NCBI GenBank assembly: GCA_002746535.1 | Contig: NVWA01000035.1 | Location: forward strand, 1 to 56,586 | Length of the DNA: 56,586 nt | Reading direction: 5' to 3' | From: Planctomycetota bacterium | Lineage (GTDB): Bacteria; Planctomycetota; GCA-2746535 | Shown: positions 17,979 to 26,546 of the stretch, one piece after another | Layout of the letters: every line of letters begins with the position of its first letter | How positions within the stretch are numbered: the stretch's first letter is position 1 | Notes under the pieces: model-generated | What the model was told of the DNA's origin: nothing | The model's input: the letters and a program-made list of their open reading frames with translations, nothing else | The model's database searches: none | Position numbers and translations under genes: made by a program

Positions 17979-17997
17979 ATTTTATCAAAGTTTTTCT

Positions 17998-18013
17998 TGA
18001 CCTCTTTAGGTCA
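17998..18013 (+). terminator. Weak terminator hairpin after the EF-hand gene
   Basis: TGACCT/AGGTCA with a four-base loop, 19 bp past the stop and followed by a short T stretch. Modest strength. Confidence 0.4.
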
Positions 18014-18122
18014 GTTTACTGAGCTCTGCTCATATATATTCCCCCTTCCCCCAAATCTAAACCTTGGTATAATAGTTTCTTTGCTTTTAGAGAGTAGCCT
18101 TGGTTAATAAATTATTGAATCC
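18014..18122 (+). repeat. Dispersed repeat R2, copy c (long form)
   Basis: 5' half ACTGAGCTCTGCTCAT and CCCCCTTCCCCC parallels copy b; 3' half (18059-18122) matches copy a at 60 of 64 positions. The extended -10 box TTGGTATAAT is at 18064-18073, and the repeat ends 15 bp before the ATG at 18138, so it would supply both promoter and 5' leader for that gene. Confidence 0.7.
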
Positions 18123-18137
18123 TATTGTAGTAATCAA

Positions 18138-18350
18138 ATGACAAAAGAAGAATTCAAATTTATATATGACTCAGGCGATGATAAAAAGCTCCGTGAAGTT
18201 ATTGTTGAGATGAATAAGGAGCATACTTTCAAAGAGCTATCTACGTTTGCTTGGGTTACTTATAGTAGTTTTCAAGTCAAAGTAAAAAAGTTGAGCTTGA
18301 CTAGTAATAAGAAAGTAGTTAAAAGGCGAACCAACATATCTTTGTCATGA
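18138..18350 (+). CDS. Small protein, possible helix-turn-helix
   Basis: 70 aa, highly charged. Residues about 28-55 (EHTFKELSTFAWVTYSSFQV then KVKKL) have the spacing of a helix-turn-helix ('stays put, then recognition helix'), but the match is loose. A basic tail (KKVVKRR) would suit DNA binding. It is expressed, if at all, from the R2 repeat promoter immediately upstream and is followed by R1 copy D. I do not recognise a family. Confidence 0.4.
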   Translation: MTKEEFKFIYDSGDDKKLREVIVEMNKEHTFKELSTFAWVTYSSFQVKVKKLSLTSNKKVVKRRTNISLS

Positions 18351-18714
18351 GCTCTTCAAAAACACTTAGCTTTCTAAAACTCAGACGTGGGAATGATGGT
18401 TGTGGTTGTTTGGGTGGATTAGCTTAATACTGGATAACAAATTGGGGTTGAGATGACCATTTCGGGCAATCCCAAAATTAATATTTATGAGATAGGAACT
18501 TAGTAGCAAGACCTAAATAGTAAATCATCAGGTAATTCTTATTGCAAAGATGATTGATAAGCAATAAAAAAGTTGCTTCAAAAAACGATCATATATAATG
18601 TTGAAGATAAATCAGTAAAAGGCATAATCACTTTTGATAAGTACTAATTTGAAAATATATAATAACGGTAATTCATTTTACCACAAATTAATTTTTTAAG
18701 TAAAGGGATAAAAA
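18351..18714. other. 364-bp gene-free stretch with R1 hairpin D
   Basis: R1 copy D occupies 18374-18405. The remainder shows no ORF or RNA gene. A ribosome site (AAAGGGA) precedes the DUF350 ATG. Confidence 0.4.
18374..18405 (+). repeat. R1 conserved-loop hairpin, copy D
   Basis: AAAACTCAGACGTGGGAATG then ATGGTTGTGG. The loop differs from copies A-C at several bases (GTGGGAA for GCGGGGG) but keeps AYGYGG...TGAT. It lies 24 bp after the stop at 18350, same strand. Confidence 0.55.
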
Positions 18715-19125
18715 ATGGAAGAAATAATGAATCAGATTCCAGCTCTTAATGATTTTGGAATCTATTTTGGTATATCAATAGTTTTTTTAGCTTTGTTCCA
18801 AAAAATTTATGGTTGGGTAACACCCTATGATGAATGGAAGTTGATCAAAGAAAATAATTCTGCAGCAGCTATTGCCTTTGCTGGTGCCATCATTGGGTTT
18901 ACATTAGCCCTGGCCAGTGCTTCGGCACATTCAACTTCCCTTACTGATTTTGCAATTTGGTCTATCATTGCTTTAATAGCACAAGTTTTTGCCTTTTCAT
19001 GTATACGCCTCTTAATGCCCAAAATAGTTTTGCGAATTGAAGAAAATGAGATTGCAGCAGGCATTACTTTGTGTGGATTATCGATTGCTGTTGGGATTAT
19101 CAATGCATCCTGTATGCTAGCTTAA
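18715..19125 (+). CDS. DUF350 (YjfL-type) membrane protein
   Basis: 136 aa with four predicted transmembrane helices (about 12-32, 48-68, 78-100 and 112-134). The pair of conserved stretches, ENNSAAAIAFAGAIIGFTLA and its internal echo EENEIAAGITLCGLSIAVGI, shows the duplicated two-helix unit of DUF350. Function of the family is not established; in other bacteria it is often linked to spermidine-synthase-like or PspA genes. Here it stands alone. Confidence 0.85.
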   Translation: MEEIMNQIPALNDFGIYFGISIVFLALFQKIYGWVTPYDEWKLIKENNSAAAIAFAGAIIGFTLALASASAHSTSLTDFAIWSIIALIAQVFAFSCIRLLMPKIVLRIEENEIAAGITLCGLSIAVGIINASCMLA

Positions 19126-19198
19126 TCTCAAACAATATCATTGTGGAATACCTATCAGGAAGATAAATAAGCTTAAGTAATCGACAGCTGTAGAGTCA

Positions 19199-19226
19199 GT
19201 GCACTAGCTCTGCTCATTATTGTAAA
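19199..19226 (+). repeat. Partial R2 repeat (5' half)
   Basis: CTAGCTCTGCTCATTATTGT resembles the 5' half of R2 copies b and c; the promoter half is missing. Confidence 0.35.
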
Positions 19227-19340
19227 TGAATAGTAATTTGAAATTAAAAATACTATAACGAAGCCTTTCTGGGTAAGGCAGTGTTATTTTACTGTTGACA
19301 ATAAGAACAAAAAGTTGTTATTTGCTCTTCGGTAAACAAG

Positions 19341-20090
19341 TCATTTTGTTATAGATAGCAACCTTTTTCGAGTGTCTAGATCAAGTTTTTCGATAGCATA
19401 TCTAATAGTTGGTCGTGCCATTTTATTAAAATTATTTTCAACATACTCAACGACTTCGATCTTATGGTGTAACGAAGCTGCTTTTAATAACCACCCAATA
19501 CTTTTTTGAACAAATTTATTTTCATCATCAATTAGCAAATCACAATTTTTAAATACAAGCTCTTTATCTAGGCAGTAATTCGATTTACCAATTTTTCTTT
19601 TTATAAATTTTACCCAAACCACATTACTTGCACGCCTACACCATGATATTTTTGAATATGCCCAGTGTCTTGTTTTATCTATTAAATGGGGGCGAGTCAT
19701 TAAAAATTGAAAAATTGTCTTTAGGCACAAATCATCTACTAGTGCCCAATTTGTTGCATAGTTTTCTAGCCAGAATTCAAAACGTAATAACAGATCGTCA
19801 TCATAGTTAGTTTTTACAAATTTATTGATTAACCCGTAAGCCACCAAGGACTCTTCGATAAATGTAGCATTTTTTAATAGATATTCCGTTATATATAGTA
19901 CTTCTATTGCTGTCAATTCTGTATATTCAGAATGAAAGTCACCAATTATTAACTTTATGTCAGAAGCATTTGCACCAATACAATTTATCCCAGCTGGAAA
20001 ATATCGGCGACTTGCTTCAGCCTTTTTATCAGTACTAATATCTTTAAGGTCATTATTAATTCGTTTTAAATATGTTTTATACTTTATCAT
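19341..20090 (-). CDS. DNA alkylation repair protein (AlkD-like HEAT repeats)
   Basis: 249 aa, all-helical, with the pattern of the AlkD/DNA_alkylation family: paired helices such as TAIEVLYITEYLL, then FWLENYATNWALVDDLC (a usual WD landmark) and RRASNVVWV where the family has an R-R-x-x-V core near the glycosylase cleft. These are HEAT-repeat DNA glycosylases acting on alkylated bases. It follows the BtrH-like gene by 78 bp on the same strand. Specific substrate not readable. Confidence 0.75.
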   Translation of the reverse strand: MIKYKTYLKRINNDLKDISTDKKAEASRRYFPAGINCIGANASDIKLIIGDFHSEYTELTAIEVLYITEYLLKNATFIEESLVAYGLINKFVKTNYDDDLLLRFEFWLENYATNWALVDDLCLKTIFQFLMTRPHLIDKTRHWAYSKISWCRRASNVVWVKFIKRKIGKSNYCLDKELVFKNCDLLIDDENKFVQKSIGWLLKAASLHHKIEVVEYVENNFNKMARPTIRYAIEKLDLDTRKRLLSITK

Positions 20091-20168
20091 AACATTATTA
20101 GTCTGGTGTGTTAAAGTCTAAATAATCCTCATTGTCTTATATCCAAGATTCATGGATTTGTATATTCA

Positions 20169-21152
20169 TTACACGACTTGTTCAAGTATTTTCATTGCAG
20201 AAAATTCTTTTTCTGAAAGTACAACTAAAATATCTGAAGCTTGATTAACAAGATTCTCGTCTTTTTTCTTTCCAGCATTTTTAATAAGTTTTGCAACGTC
20301 AGTCCACAACTCAGCTATTTCAACAAACCGTTGAAAAGCTTGTTTAATAGGTTTTAGATCCGTTATGATATATGCTTCCTTTAGAAAGTCACGATACAGG
20401 TTCCGAAATAGTGCACCACCTGTTCCGGCTTGCTCCATAAGCATGTAAGTAGTGCTAAATTCATTTTCTATATCGTTGCTTTTTTTAAACCATTTTTTTA
20501 TTTCAACACTAGTTTTGAGTATGCCTTTATAAGCAATATTTTTAATCGGTGGATTAAGGTATTCTTTTGCATTATTGGTAATAGCGTTAACTATGGCGTC
20601 AGAAATATTGTAGTCAGTTTTTGTTCTTTGTAATGAATACATCAAATTTTTTGATGACATGGGACCTTTTTCATTACGAGCCAATTCGAGACTTTTTAAA
20701 GATGTTTTGACTTTCCCACCACTTGGTTTCGTATCTATCAAATAAGCAAAATTATCATCATAACCATACATAGCTACAAAATGACCTGCAAAGTGAAACT
20801 TGATACCAAAATATTCAAGATAATAACTATCAAGCTGCAAGCCAATAGCGATGTTTTCATCAATATGTTTTTTGATGATGATCCATGCTTTTTTTACGGA
20901 TGTTGTTTCTTTAATATCGAGTTTAAGATTTAAGTTATTTGCAAGGCTTTTTGAAAGTTCCATTTGCTTTACTCTGCCTCCAATAAACGGATAATTCATA
21001 AATTTCATATTCCAAAAAATGAAACCTAATCCCTCACCTAGACCAAACATCATTGGTTCAGATAACTCAATGCCTAACTGATTTAATAAACTACCAGTCG
21101 CTGTTGTTTCACAGTGTTGTCCAACGAATGGATGGATATTTTTTATTATCAT
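20169..21152 (-). CDS. BtrH N-terminal/DUF4872 protein
   Basis: 327 aa. Residues about 6-145 match the BtrH_N pattern: QHCETTATGSLLNQLG with C14, then FGLGEGLGF, and AGHFVAMYGYDD with H124 and D140 as the rest of a Cys-His-Asp papain-like triad. Residues about 160-325 match DUF4872. In butirosin synthesis BtrH moves an acyl chain from a carrier protein; homologues are common beside PadR-type regulators. Here the PadR gene lies 41 bp upstream, so they form an operon. An acyltransferase or amidase activity is inference. Confidence 0.8.
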   Translation of the reverse strand: MIIKNIHPFVGQHCETTATGSLLNQLGIELSEPMMFGLGEGLGFIFWNMKFMNYPFIGGRVKQMELSKSLANNLNLKLDIKETTSVKKAWIIIKKHIDENIAIGLQLDSYYLEYFGIKFHFAGHFVAMYGYDDNFAYLIDTKPSGGKVKTSLKSLELARNEKGPMSSKNLMYSLQRTKTDYNISDAIVNAITNNAKEYLNPPIKNIAYKGILKTSVEIKKWFKKSNDIENEFSTTYMLMEQAGTGGALFRNLYRDFLKEAYIITDLKPIKQAFQRFVEIAELWTDVAKLIKNAGKKKDENLVNQASDILVVLSEKEFSAMKILEQVV

Positions 21153-21193
21153 GTGGATTCCTTTTTCTTTGTCTAAATTAATTGATTAAACAT

Positions 21194-21739
21194 TTACTCT
21201 AAATCACCTAAAATCTTTTTTGCAAATTCAATCTCTGTCTCTATGATGTGAAAAGAATGTTGAAAAAGCCATTTCACATGTTGTGGAAGGTTACTTCCTC
21301 CTTGAGCTTCATATTTTTCGTGACGAAGAAAATTTAACTTTTTCTCCAAGGATGATTTCCTCTTTTGTAAGGCTGAAACCATCTCATTCTTTTTAAGAAT
21401 ACTAATTCCAGCCAAACCTAATTTAAACCTCGCTTCATTTGACTTCGCAGAGACGATTGCTTGCTTCACCTCTCTTTTGAGAGCGGTTTTTCCATTGGCA
21501 AGTAACTTGATCTTTCTGGGAATAGGTCCTTTCCCCTTTTTGTATATGTCTAATTTTGCTTTTACAAATCCTTTTTTTTCAAGCTTTGTCAAACTCACAT
21601 AAATCGAGGTCATTCCAATATCAGCCCATTCTCGAAAACCACGAAATTCAACGAGTTTATTGATTTCGTATCCCGACAATTCTCCCTCTTGATCTAGAAT
21701 CTGTAATAGCATGAATTCTACATTTGAAATTGGCTTCAT
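21194..21739 (-). CDS. PadR-family transcriptional regulator
   Basis: 181 aa. The N-terminal winged helix (MLLQILDQEGELSGYEINKL, then TSIYVSLTKLEKKGFVKAKL) is the PadR pattern; the C-terminal ~90 residues form the helical dimerisation arm (Vir-like). It heads the operon PadR-BtrH-like-AlkD-like and probably represses it. A dyad typical for PadR proteins lies 43 bp upstream of its start. Confidence 0.85.
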   Translation of the reverse strand: MKPISNVEFMLLQILDQEGELSGYEINKLVEFRGFREWADIGMTSIYVSLTKLEKKGFVKAKLDIYKKGKGPIPRKIKLLANGKTALKREVKQAIVSAKSNEARFKLGLAGISILKKNEMVSALQKRKSSLEKKLNFLRHEKYEAQGGSNLPQHVKWLFQHSFHIIETEIEFAKKILGDLE

Positions 21740-21782
21740 ATTTTTTTCTTTTAAAGAATAATTTGACTGTTTTATATAATAT

Positions 21783-21800
21783 ATATGCTATATAACATAT
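21783..21800. promoter_or_regulatory. Possible PadR operator
   Basis: ATATG-N8-CATAT, close to the ATGT-N8-ACAT dyads bound by PadR proteins, just upstream of the PadR gene and inside its probable promoter. Confidence 0.35.
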
Positions 21801-21841
21801 GTGAAGTATAAAGCAATCTTTAGTTAACATTTTGTAAAAAA

Positions 21842-22071
21842 ACTATTGCCATCAATTGGAGTTGGTAAATACAAAAACTATACTGGTGTTTGGCATTCTT
21901 ATTTTGAAAGCGGGAATATAGTTTATAGAGGTGAGTATGTGAATGGTAAGCAAGTAGACAGGCAGGCATGAGTTTTGGTGGGAAAATGGTATAAAGATGT
22001 CTGAGAAAGTTTATAAGGATGGGGTTTTGGTTTCTAGGGTTGATTGGGATGTTAGTGGGGGAGTTCGGTGA
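21842..22071 (+). pseudogene. Broken MORN/YwqK-type repeat gene
   Basis: Frame 1 reads YTGVWHSYFESGNIVYRGEY then VNGKQVDRQA and a stop; after a frame change it continues HEFWWENGIKMSEKVYKDGV and LVSRVDWDV. Together these are two consecutive YwqK-type MORN-variant repeats (WYENGxxxxxxxYxDGxx). There is no start codon and at least one frameshift. The intact fusion gene at 51.3 kb carries the same repeat type. The 3' end abuts the stop of a convergent minus-strand gene. Confidence 0.6.
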
Positions 22072-22740
22072 TTAAATTGAGCCCATATATATATATACTT
22101 GTGTTTTTGATTTGTTTGTAATGAGGTAGTAGAACCATGTACCTTTGGAGTATGAGTATTTGATTGCGCCTTTCCAAGATGAAATTGCTGGGCAGTTAGG
22201 CAAAACCAAATAATCAAATTCAGAACTTTTATTGTCAAAATACTCCTCAACTGTTAGATTCATTTCATTTATAATTCGATTTACTTCCTTTGGGGTTGTA
22301 CAGAAATAATATGTATCTCCATAATCTGCGATTCCACCACCAGAGAATTCGTATTCTAAATTTGTAATATTTGTGGGTAATTGAGACTTGGCGAAAATTT
22401 CAAATCTCCTATTGGGAGTAGGAAAAGTCAAACACAAGTTCCCAATAAATATAATGAATATACATATTGAAGGCGCTAGCGACCAAGCTGTTCTGAATTT
22501 AACCCATTCGCTTTTTTTATAAATTACAAAAATCAATATTATCCAAGGCAGGGAGGTAATTACCCAACCTGAGCTCATTATAATAAGAGCATGAATTACT
22601 CCACTTGCAAATCCATTTAAGGGATTTGTCCACCTAAAGGTCTCATCAATTGTATATCCTAAGATCATAAATAGGATCGAGTAAAAAATGACGTTTCCAA
22701 AATTAAGTTGAGTTTTATCTTCAGAATTCATTTCACTCAT
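22072..22740 (-). CDS. Membrane protein of unknown function
   Basis: 222 aa with about three transmembrane helices (17-35, 45-70 and 86-104), then an extracytoplasmic domain (about 115-222) containing GGGIADYGDTYYFCTTP. I recognise no family. Its start overlaps the stop of the 95-aa membrane gene by 8 bp, so it is the third gene of a small envelope operon. Confidence 0.55.
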   Translation of the reverse strand: MSEMNSEDKTQLNFGNVIFYSILFMILGYTIDETFRWTNPLNGFASGVIHALIIMSSGWVITSLPWIILIFVIYKKSEWVKFRTAWSLAPSICIFIIFIGNLCLTFPTPNRRFEIFAKSQLPTNITNLEYEFSGGGIADYGDTYYFCTTPKEVNRIINEMNLTVEEYFDNKSSEFDYLVLPNCPAISSWKGAIKYSYSKGTWFYYLITNKSKTQVYIYMGSI

Positions 22741-23020
22741 CTTGATGCTGATCGGGCTTACTTGTAATAATCATATAGCCACAAAAGAATAATATAATTG
22801 AAAAGGCAAATGAGCCAAATACAGCCATATAAACTTCGTTTCCTTGTAATGAATATCCAGGTCCTGATATTACAATAAGTGTTGGTCCAGCTGATGAGCC
22901 AGAAATGCTAATACTTTTTAATACATAATGTTCGTTTATAAATAAAATAATTAATTGTATTGCAGGAAGTCCAGTTACTAATGCAATAACAAAGCAGATT
23001 GTGGAGTAGACGTATTTCAT
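22733..23020 (-). CDS. Small two-helix membrane protein
   Basis: 95 aa with hydrophobic segments at about 5-28 and 66-86. No known domain. It begins the base after the stop of the lipoprotein gene and overlaps the next gene by 8 bp, showing tight coupling. Confidence 0.5.
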   Translation of the reverse strand: MKYVYSTICFVIALVTGLPAIQLIILFINEHYVLKSISISGSSAGPTLIVISGPGYSLQGNEVYMAVFGSFAFSIILFFCGYMIITSKPDQHQDE

Positions 23021-23230
23021 TTATTTCTCCGTGTCGTCCTTCTGGGGTGTTTCATCCTGCACTTCTTCTTTCTTCATTTTCTCTTCATTGGCTTGTTGCT
23101 GTTCTTTAAAAAATTTCTCTATTGCCTTTTTCTGTTCAATTTTTTCCATTCTCATTGTTTCCTCAAATTGATTACCATATGAACCGCAAGAAACAATCAT
23201 AGCTAGTAGGGGTATTAGTAGGTATTTCAT
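23021..23230 (-). CDS. Small lipoprotein
   Basis: 69 aa with a lipoprotein signal: MKYLLIPLLAMIVSC with the lipobox ending at C15. The mature part is a charged helix rich in E, K and Q, probably coiled coil. It heads the three-gene group 23230-22072. A ribosome site (AAAGGAAG) precedes the ATG. Function unknown. Confidence 0.6.
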   Translation of the reverse strand: MKYLLIPLLAMIVSCGSYGNQFEETMRMEKIEQKKAIEKFFKEQQQANEEKMKKEEVQDETPQKDDTEK

Positions 23231-23395
23231 TGGGCTTCCTTTGTTAATACAAGTAAATTAAATAAGAATCTGGTTCAATTTAAATTGAAATAAACACTTC
23301 ATGCCATATTATTCTAAAATTAATTCAATTCAAGTATTAACGATATTGGAAATTGCTAATGCGGGTTATTCGTTAAACCGAGATGAAAATTGAAG

Positions 23396-24697
23396 ATGGA
23401 AGGTAAGAAAATCAAACTTAAAATATCATTAATAATATTAGCTGTCATTATTTTTTTAATAACAGGTCTTTTTGTTTATTTTACGATCGACGAATCGCCG
23501 TATAACGATAATCATCTTTTAATTAAAAGGGAGGTCGTATCTGAAGAGGAAAATGGCTTCAATGAAATCAAGGCTTCTCTTAAATGGTATGTTAAAGCTG
23601 AAAACATAAATAAAAGCCAATCTGTCTATATTAGTAAATTAGAATTAGATAAAAGAAAAGAATTATTAAATAAAATTGCATTTGTAGAAGACGGTCATAA
23701 AGAAATTGATGAGACCTTTTTATTAGAATATTTGAAAATTAATCAGAAGAGTCTTAATGCTTTATTGAGTTTACTGAATTACAATAAGTTTTATTTTGGT
23801 GCTCAGCCTAAATTATTCGATGAAGATAAAATAAGCCAATTGATTGAAATTCATAATATAACTATGCCGTTAATGGCGAAGTCTAGATATTATTTCGATC
23901 GTGATGAAAAGCTTAAACAATTAGCCCTTTTTAAAAAATGCTTTCTAATTTCAAATATTATTGATGAGAATTGTATTTCTGTTTTTGGTAATATAGCATC
24001 ATATAAATTTACTGGGGAGATTGTAAATAAAATCATAGAGAATTTAAAAATAAATAAATTTAAAGCTGAGGGTGTCTATAATGTTTTAGGCGATTTGGAA
24101 AAATTTAAATCAAAACCAGAAAGCTATGTTTCGTTACTTAAATCGAATTATTTAATGATGAAAACCACTACTCTAACCCAACAAAATATCGATAAGCACG
24201 ATATTAGTTTTATGAAAATATATTCTAAATTTTTAGTTAAAATTAATATGACAAATAGAAAAATAGGTGAAGCTTTTACTTCTAGTATTGCAAATAGTGA
24301 AGGGGGATATGAAAAAAGTGCTTTAAAATCAAATAATTCCGATGAGTTCTTAATGCGTTTCAATAGTAATAGTCTTGGAAACATATTAGTTGTTGTTCTT
24401 TTGCCTGCGGTAGATGTTTGGAGAAGATATTACTACATTAACAATTCGAGATTAGTACTGCTTAATACTTTAATCGCTTTGATACGATTTGATAAAAAAT
24501 ATTCAAAACTGCCAGATCGCTTAGAGCAATTAATACCTGAATTCTTAGTTAAACTACCTATAGATCCTTTTAACAATGATCCAATCAATTATTCTAAAAT
24601 TGAAAGAAAAGTTTGGTCAAAGGGTTTTGAGATTTTAAATAAATCTGGATTGCCTTTGGTTGAAGAAAAAGAGTTATTTCTAATTATTCCTTTTTAA
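23396..24697 (+). CDS. Membrane-anchored protein, family not recognised
   Basis: 433 aa from the ATG at 23396 (a TTG two codons earlier is also possible). One N-terminal transmembrane helix (about 8-28), then a large helical extracytoplasmic part. The C-terminus carries LPDRLEQLIPEFLVKLPIDP followed by FNNDPINY, a motif common at the end of secreted Planctomycetes/Lentisphaerota proteins of unknown role. Divergent from the lipoprotein group. Confidence 0.55.
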   Translation: MEGKKIKLKISLIILAVIIFLITGLFVYFTIDESPYNDNHLLIKREVVSEEENGFNEIKASLKWYVKAENINKSQSVYISKLELDKRKELLNKIAFVEDGHKEIDETFLLEYLKINQKSLNALLSLLNYNKFYFGAQPKLFDEDKISQLIEIHNITMPLMAKSRYYFDRDEKLKQLALFKKCFLISNIIDENCISVFGNIASYKFTGEIVNKIIENLKINKFKAEGVYNVLGDLEKFKSKPESYVSLLKSNYLMMKTTTLTQQNIDKHDISFMKIYSKFLVKINMTNRKIGEAFTSSIANSEGGYEKSALKSNNSDEFLMRFNSNSLGNILVVVLLPAVDVWRRYYYINNSRLVLLNTLIALIRFDKKYSKLPDRLEQLIPEFLVKLPIDPFNNDPINYSKIERKVWSKGFEILNKSGLPLVEEKELFLIIPF

Positions 24698-24701
24698 TAG
24701 C

Positions 24702-24788
24702 TTAAAACTTCTCGTGATACTTCTTAGATTCACCCCACTTAGTCTCATAAACACTATGCCCATTCTTAATCAGCCAAAGAGTAAGCAT
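24702..24788 (-). pseudogene. Second copy of the IKNGHSxYETKWG peptide
   Basis: 28 codons, MLTLWLIKNGHSVYETKWGE then SKKYHEKF and stop. It shares W-x-IKNGHS-x-YETKWG-x-S-x-KY with the ORF at 16881-16970. The frame is open four more codons upstream (IGDE) before a TAG, matching IGE in the other copy. It has no partner gene here, so it is probably a remnant. Confidence 0.4.
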
Positions 24789-24988
24789 CTCATCGCCAAT
24801 CTACACGTAAGCAAGCAAACCAATTCGATTTGTCATTGTTTGTATTGCATTTAAACTTGGGTATTGTAATCAATAGCGATCAATGTTCACTGAGTTGCTT
24901 TAAAGACATTAACTGCCAAACATATGCCAAATAGAACACACTATAAACATTATAATGCTTCTAAATAGGCTAAATCTATCATACTAAT

Positions 24989-25023
24989 AAATATCGGTAT
25001 AATATAAAGTTATACCGATATTT
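24989..25023. repeat. Perfect 14-bp inverted repeat
   Basis: AAATATCGGTATAA and its exact complement, with a 7-base loop. There is no T-run after it on either strand, so it may be an operator, attachment scar or structured RNA rather than a terminator. Confidence 0.7.
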
Positions 25024-25237
25024 GGGGCTTTTGACAAGCTGGTCTAAGTTCCAGAGTAAAAATTAAATATAAATATAAACATTTGATTACTTCATGAGTA
25101 ATCATATTAATCCTAATTCAGACAGTATTTCTTAAATAATTCAAGAAACCGTTCATCCTATATAGACTCAACCATTTTAAATATTTGGACATGCTGACCA
25201 AAGTCTCAAGCTTAAAAATAATTAATGTACAGGGCCC

Positions 25238-26323
25238 TTATACTAAGGTGACTTTGTTTAGATTTGGTTGCTGGTAATTTTGGATGGGGAAATTAGCTTT
25301 TGCATTGGTGGCCGTTGAGTGATAAATTCCTAAAACAATTTCATTGGCTATAACAGCTTTGTTGATGGTTATCAAAGGCTTTGATTTGTTTGTGATGGCG
25401 TTTCCAAAATCGAAAAAGTTTAATGTGTGGTTATTACCATAACATACTTTGCCAAGACTCGTTTCATCTTGTATGGGTCTATTTTTAAAATCTCTTAGGG
25501 TGTTATTAAAAGTCTCATCACATGACTGAACATCAATGAGCTCTTCTGAATCAAATAGTGAGAAGCTCCCTTTTGTTCCTGTGACTTTTATTTTTGGTTT
25601 CCAGCCGCCACCAACAACATTTCTAGCATTGATTTGGGCCTTTACCTCATTCGCATAAAACACGGTAGCTTCAGCACAATCTTCTACTTCAATATTTTCT
25701 AATCTTTGGCGCTCTGCCTTACCAACAATCGAAACTGGTTGCGCATCATTCATAAAAGCAGACATCAAATCAATCGTATGTATACCTTGATTTATTAAAG
25801 TTCCACCACCTTCAAATTTCCATGTTCCACGCCATTCATCTGCATCGTAATATTCAACTGTTCGTTCACATTCAAAATCTACGTCGATCTCAAGAACCTC
25901 ACCAAAATATCCTGCTTCTAAACCTTTTTGCAATTCCATCACCATAGGTGAAAAACGGTGTTGAAATATTCCAGAACAAATATTTTGTGTACTTGCATCT
26001 AACTGCTTCATTTCTGCGAGCTCTTCAGGGTATATTCCTAATGGCTTTTCAGAAATAATATGAATGTTATTTTTACACGCTTCACGAAATACTTCCATGT
26101 GTAGGTAATGTGGAACAGCAATACTTATAGCATCTAAATCAGGATTTTTTAATAATTCTTTAAAGTCCGTCACTGCTTCCGCTTCATATAGACTTGAAAA
26201 TGTTTTTGCTCGAATTGCATCGATATCACATACGTACGATAACGTTAAGTTGTCTAACTGTTTGATAGATTTTGCATGTACATGTCCAATACCACCACAT
26301 CCAATAATCGCTATATTTGTCAT
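25238..26323 (-). CDS. Gfo/Idh/MocA-family oxidoreductase
   Basis: 361 aa. The NAD(P)-binding Rossmann motif GCGGIGHVHAKS (residues 8-19) and the catalytic-site motif EKP (residues 92-94) are intact. The C-terminal substrate domain has the usual GGGTLINQGIHTIDL, with the active-site D/H pair. It oxidises or reduces a sugar, inositol or related polyol with NAD(P). It is divergent from the AraC gene at 26547 and pairs functionally with the second Gfo/Idh/MocA gene at 27478. Confidence 0.92.
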   Translation of the reverse strand: MTNIAIIGCGGIGHVHAKSIKQLDNLTLSYVCDIDAIRAKTFSSLYEAEAVTDFKELLKNPDLDAISIAVPHYLHMEVFREACKNNIHIISEKPLGIYPEELAEMKQLDASTQNICSGIFQHRFSPMVMELQKGLEAGYFGEVLEIDVDFECERTVEYYDADEWRGTWKFEGGGTLINQGIHTIDLMSAFMNDAQPVSIVGKAERQRLENIEVEDCAEATVFYANEVKAQINARNVVGGGWKPKIKVTGTKGSFSLFDSEELIDVQSCDETFNNTLRDFKNRPIQDETSLGKVCYGNNHTLNFFDFGNAITNKSKPLITINKAVIANEIVLGIYHSTATNAKANFPIQNYQQPNLNKVTLV

Positions 26324-26546
26324 GAAACGTCCTTCGTAATATTTGTTTTATATCTATCCTACTTAAATCCAAGATTGTTACAAAGGAATAGACAGATTTA
26401 AATATGTGGAAAATGATCATAAATTTTCGATTTAGAATCTTCTATTATTGATAATATGCCACTATTAGGCTAAAATAGAAGATTATGATGTCATGAGCAC
26501 TTTTCATCAACTGTGAATTTTGCTCAAATATTTTATATGGTAATTA

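Larger units (their letters stand above)
24698..25237. other. 540-bp gene-free stretch
   Basis: Contains the second copy of the 29-aa-type peptide (24702-24788, minus) and a perfect 14-bp palindrome (24989-25023). The rest shows no ORF, RNA gene or recognisable repeat. Confidence 0.45.

Noticed and set aside
14915..18405. Integron cassette array (attC sites)
   Set aside because: R1 lacks RYYYAAC and GTTRRRY ends and no integron integrase is in the window; kept only as a hypothesis in findings.
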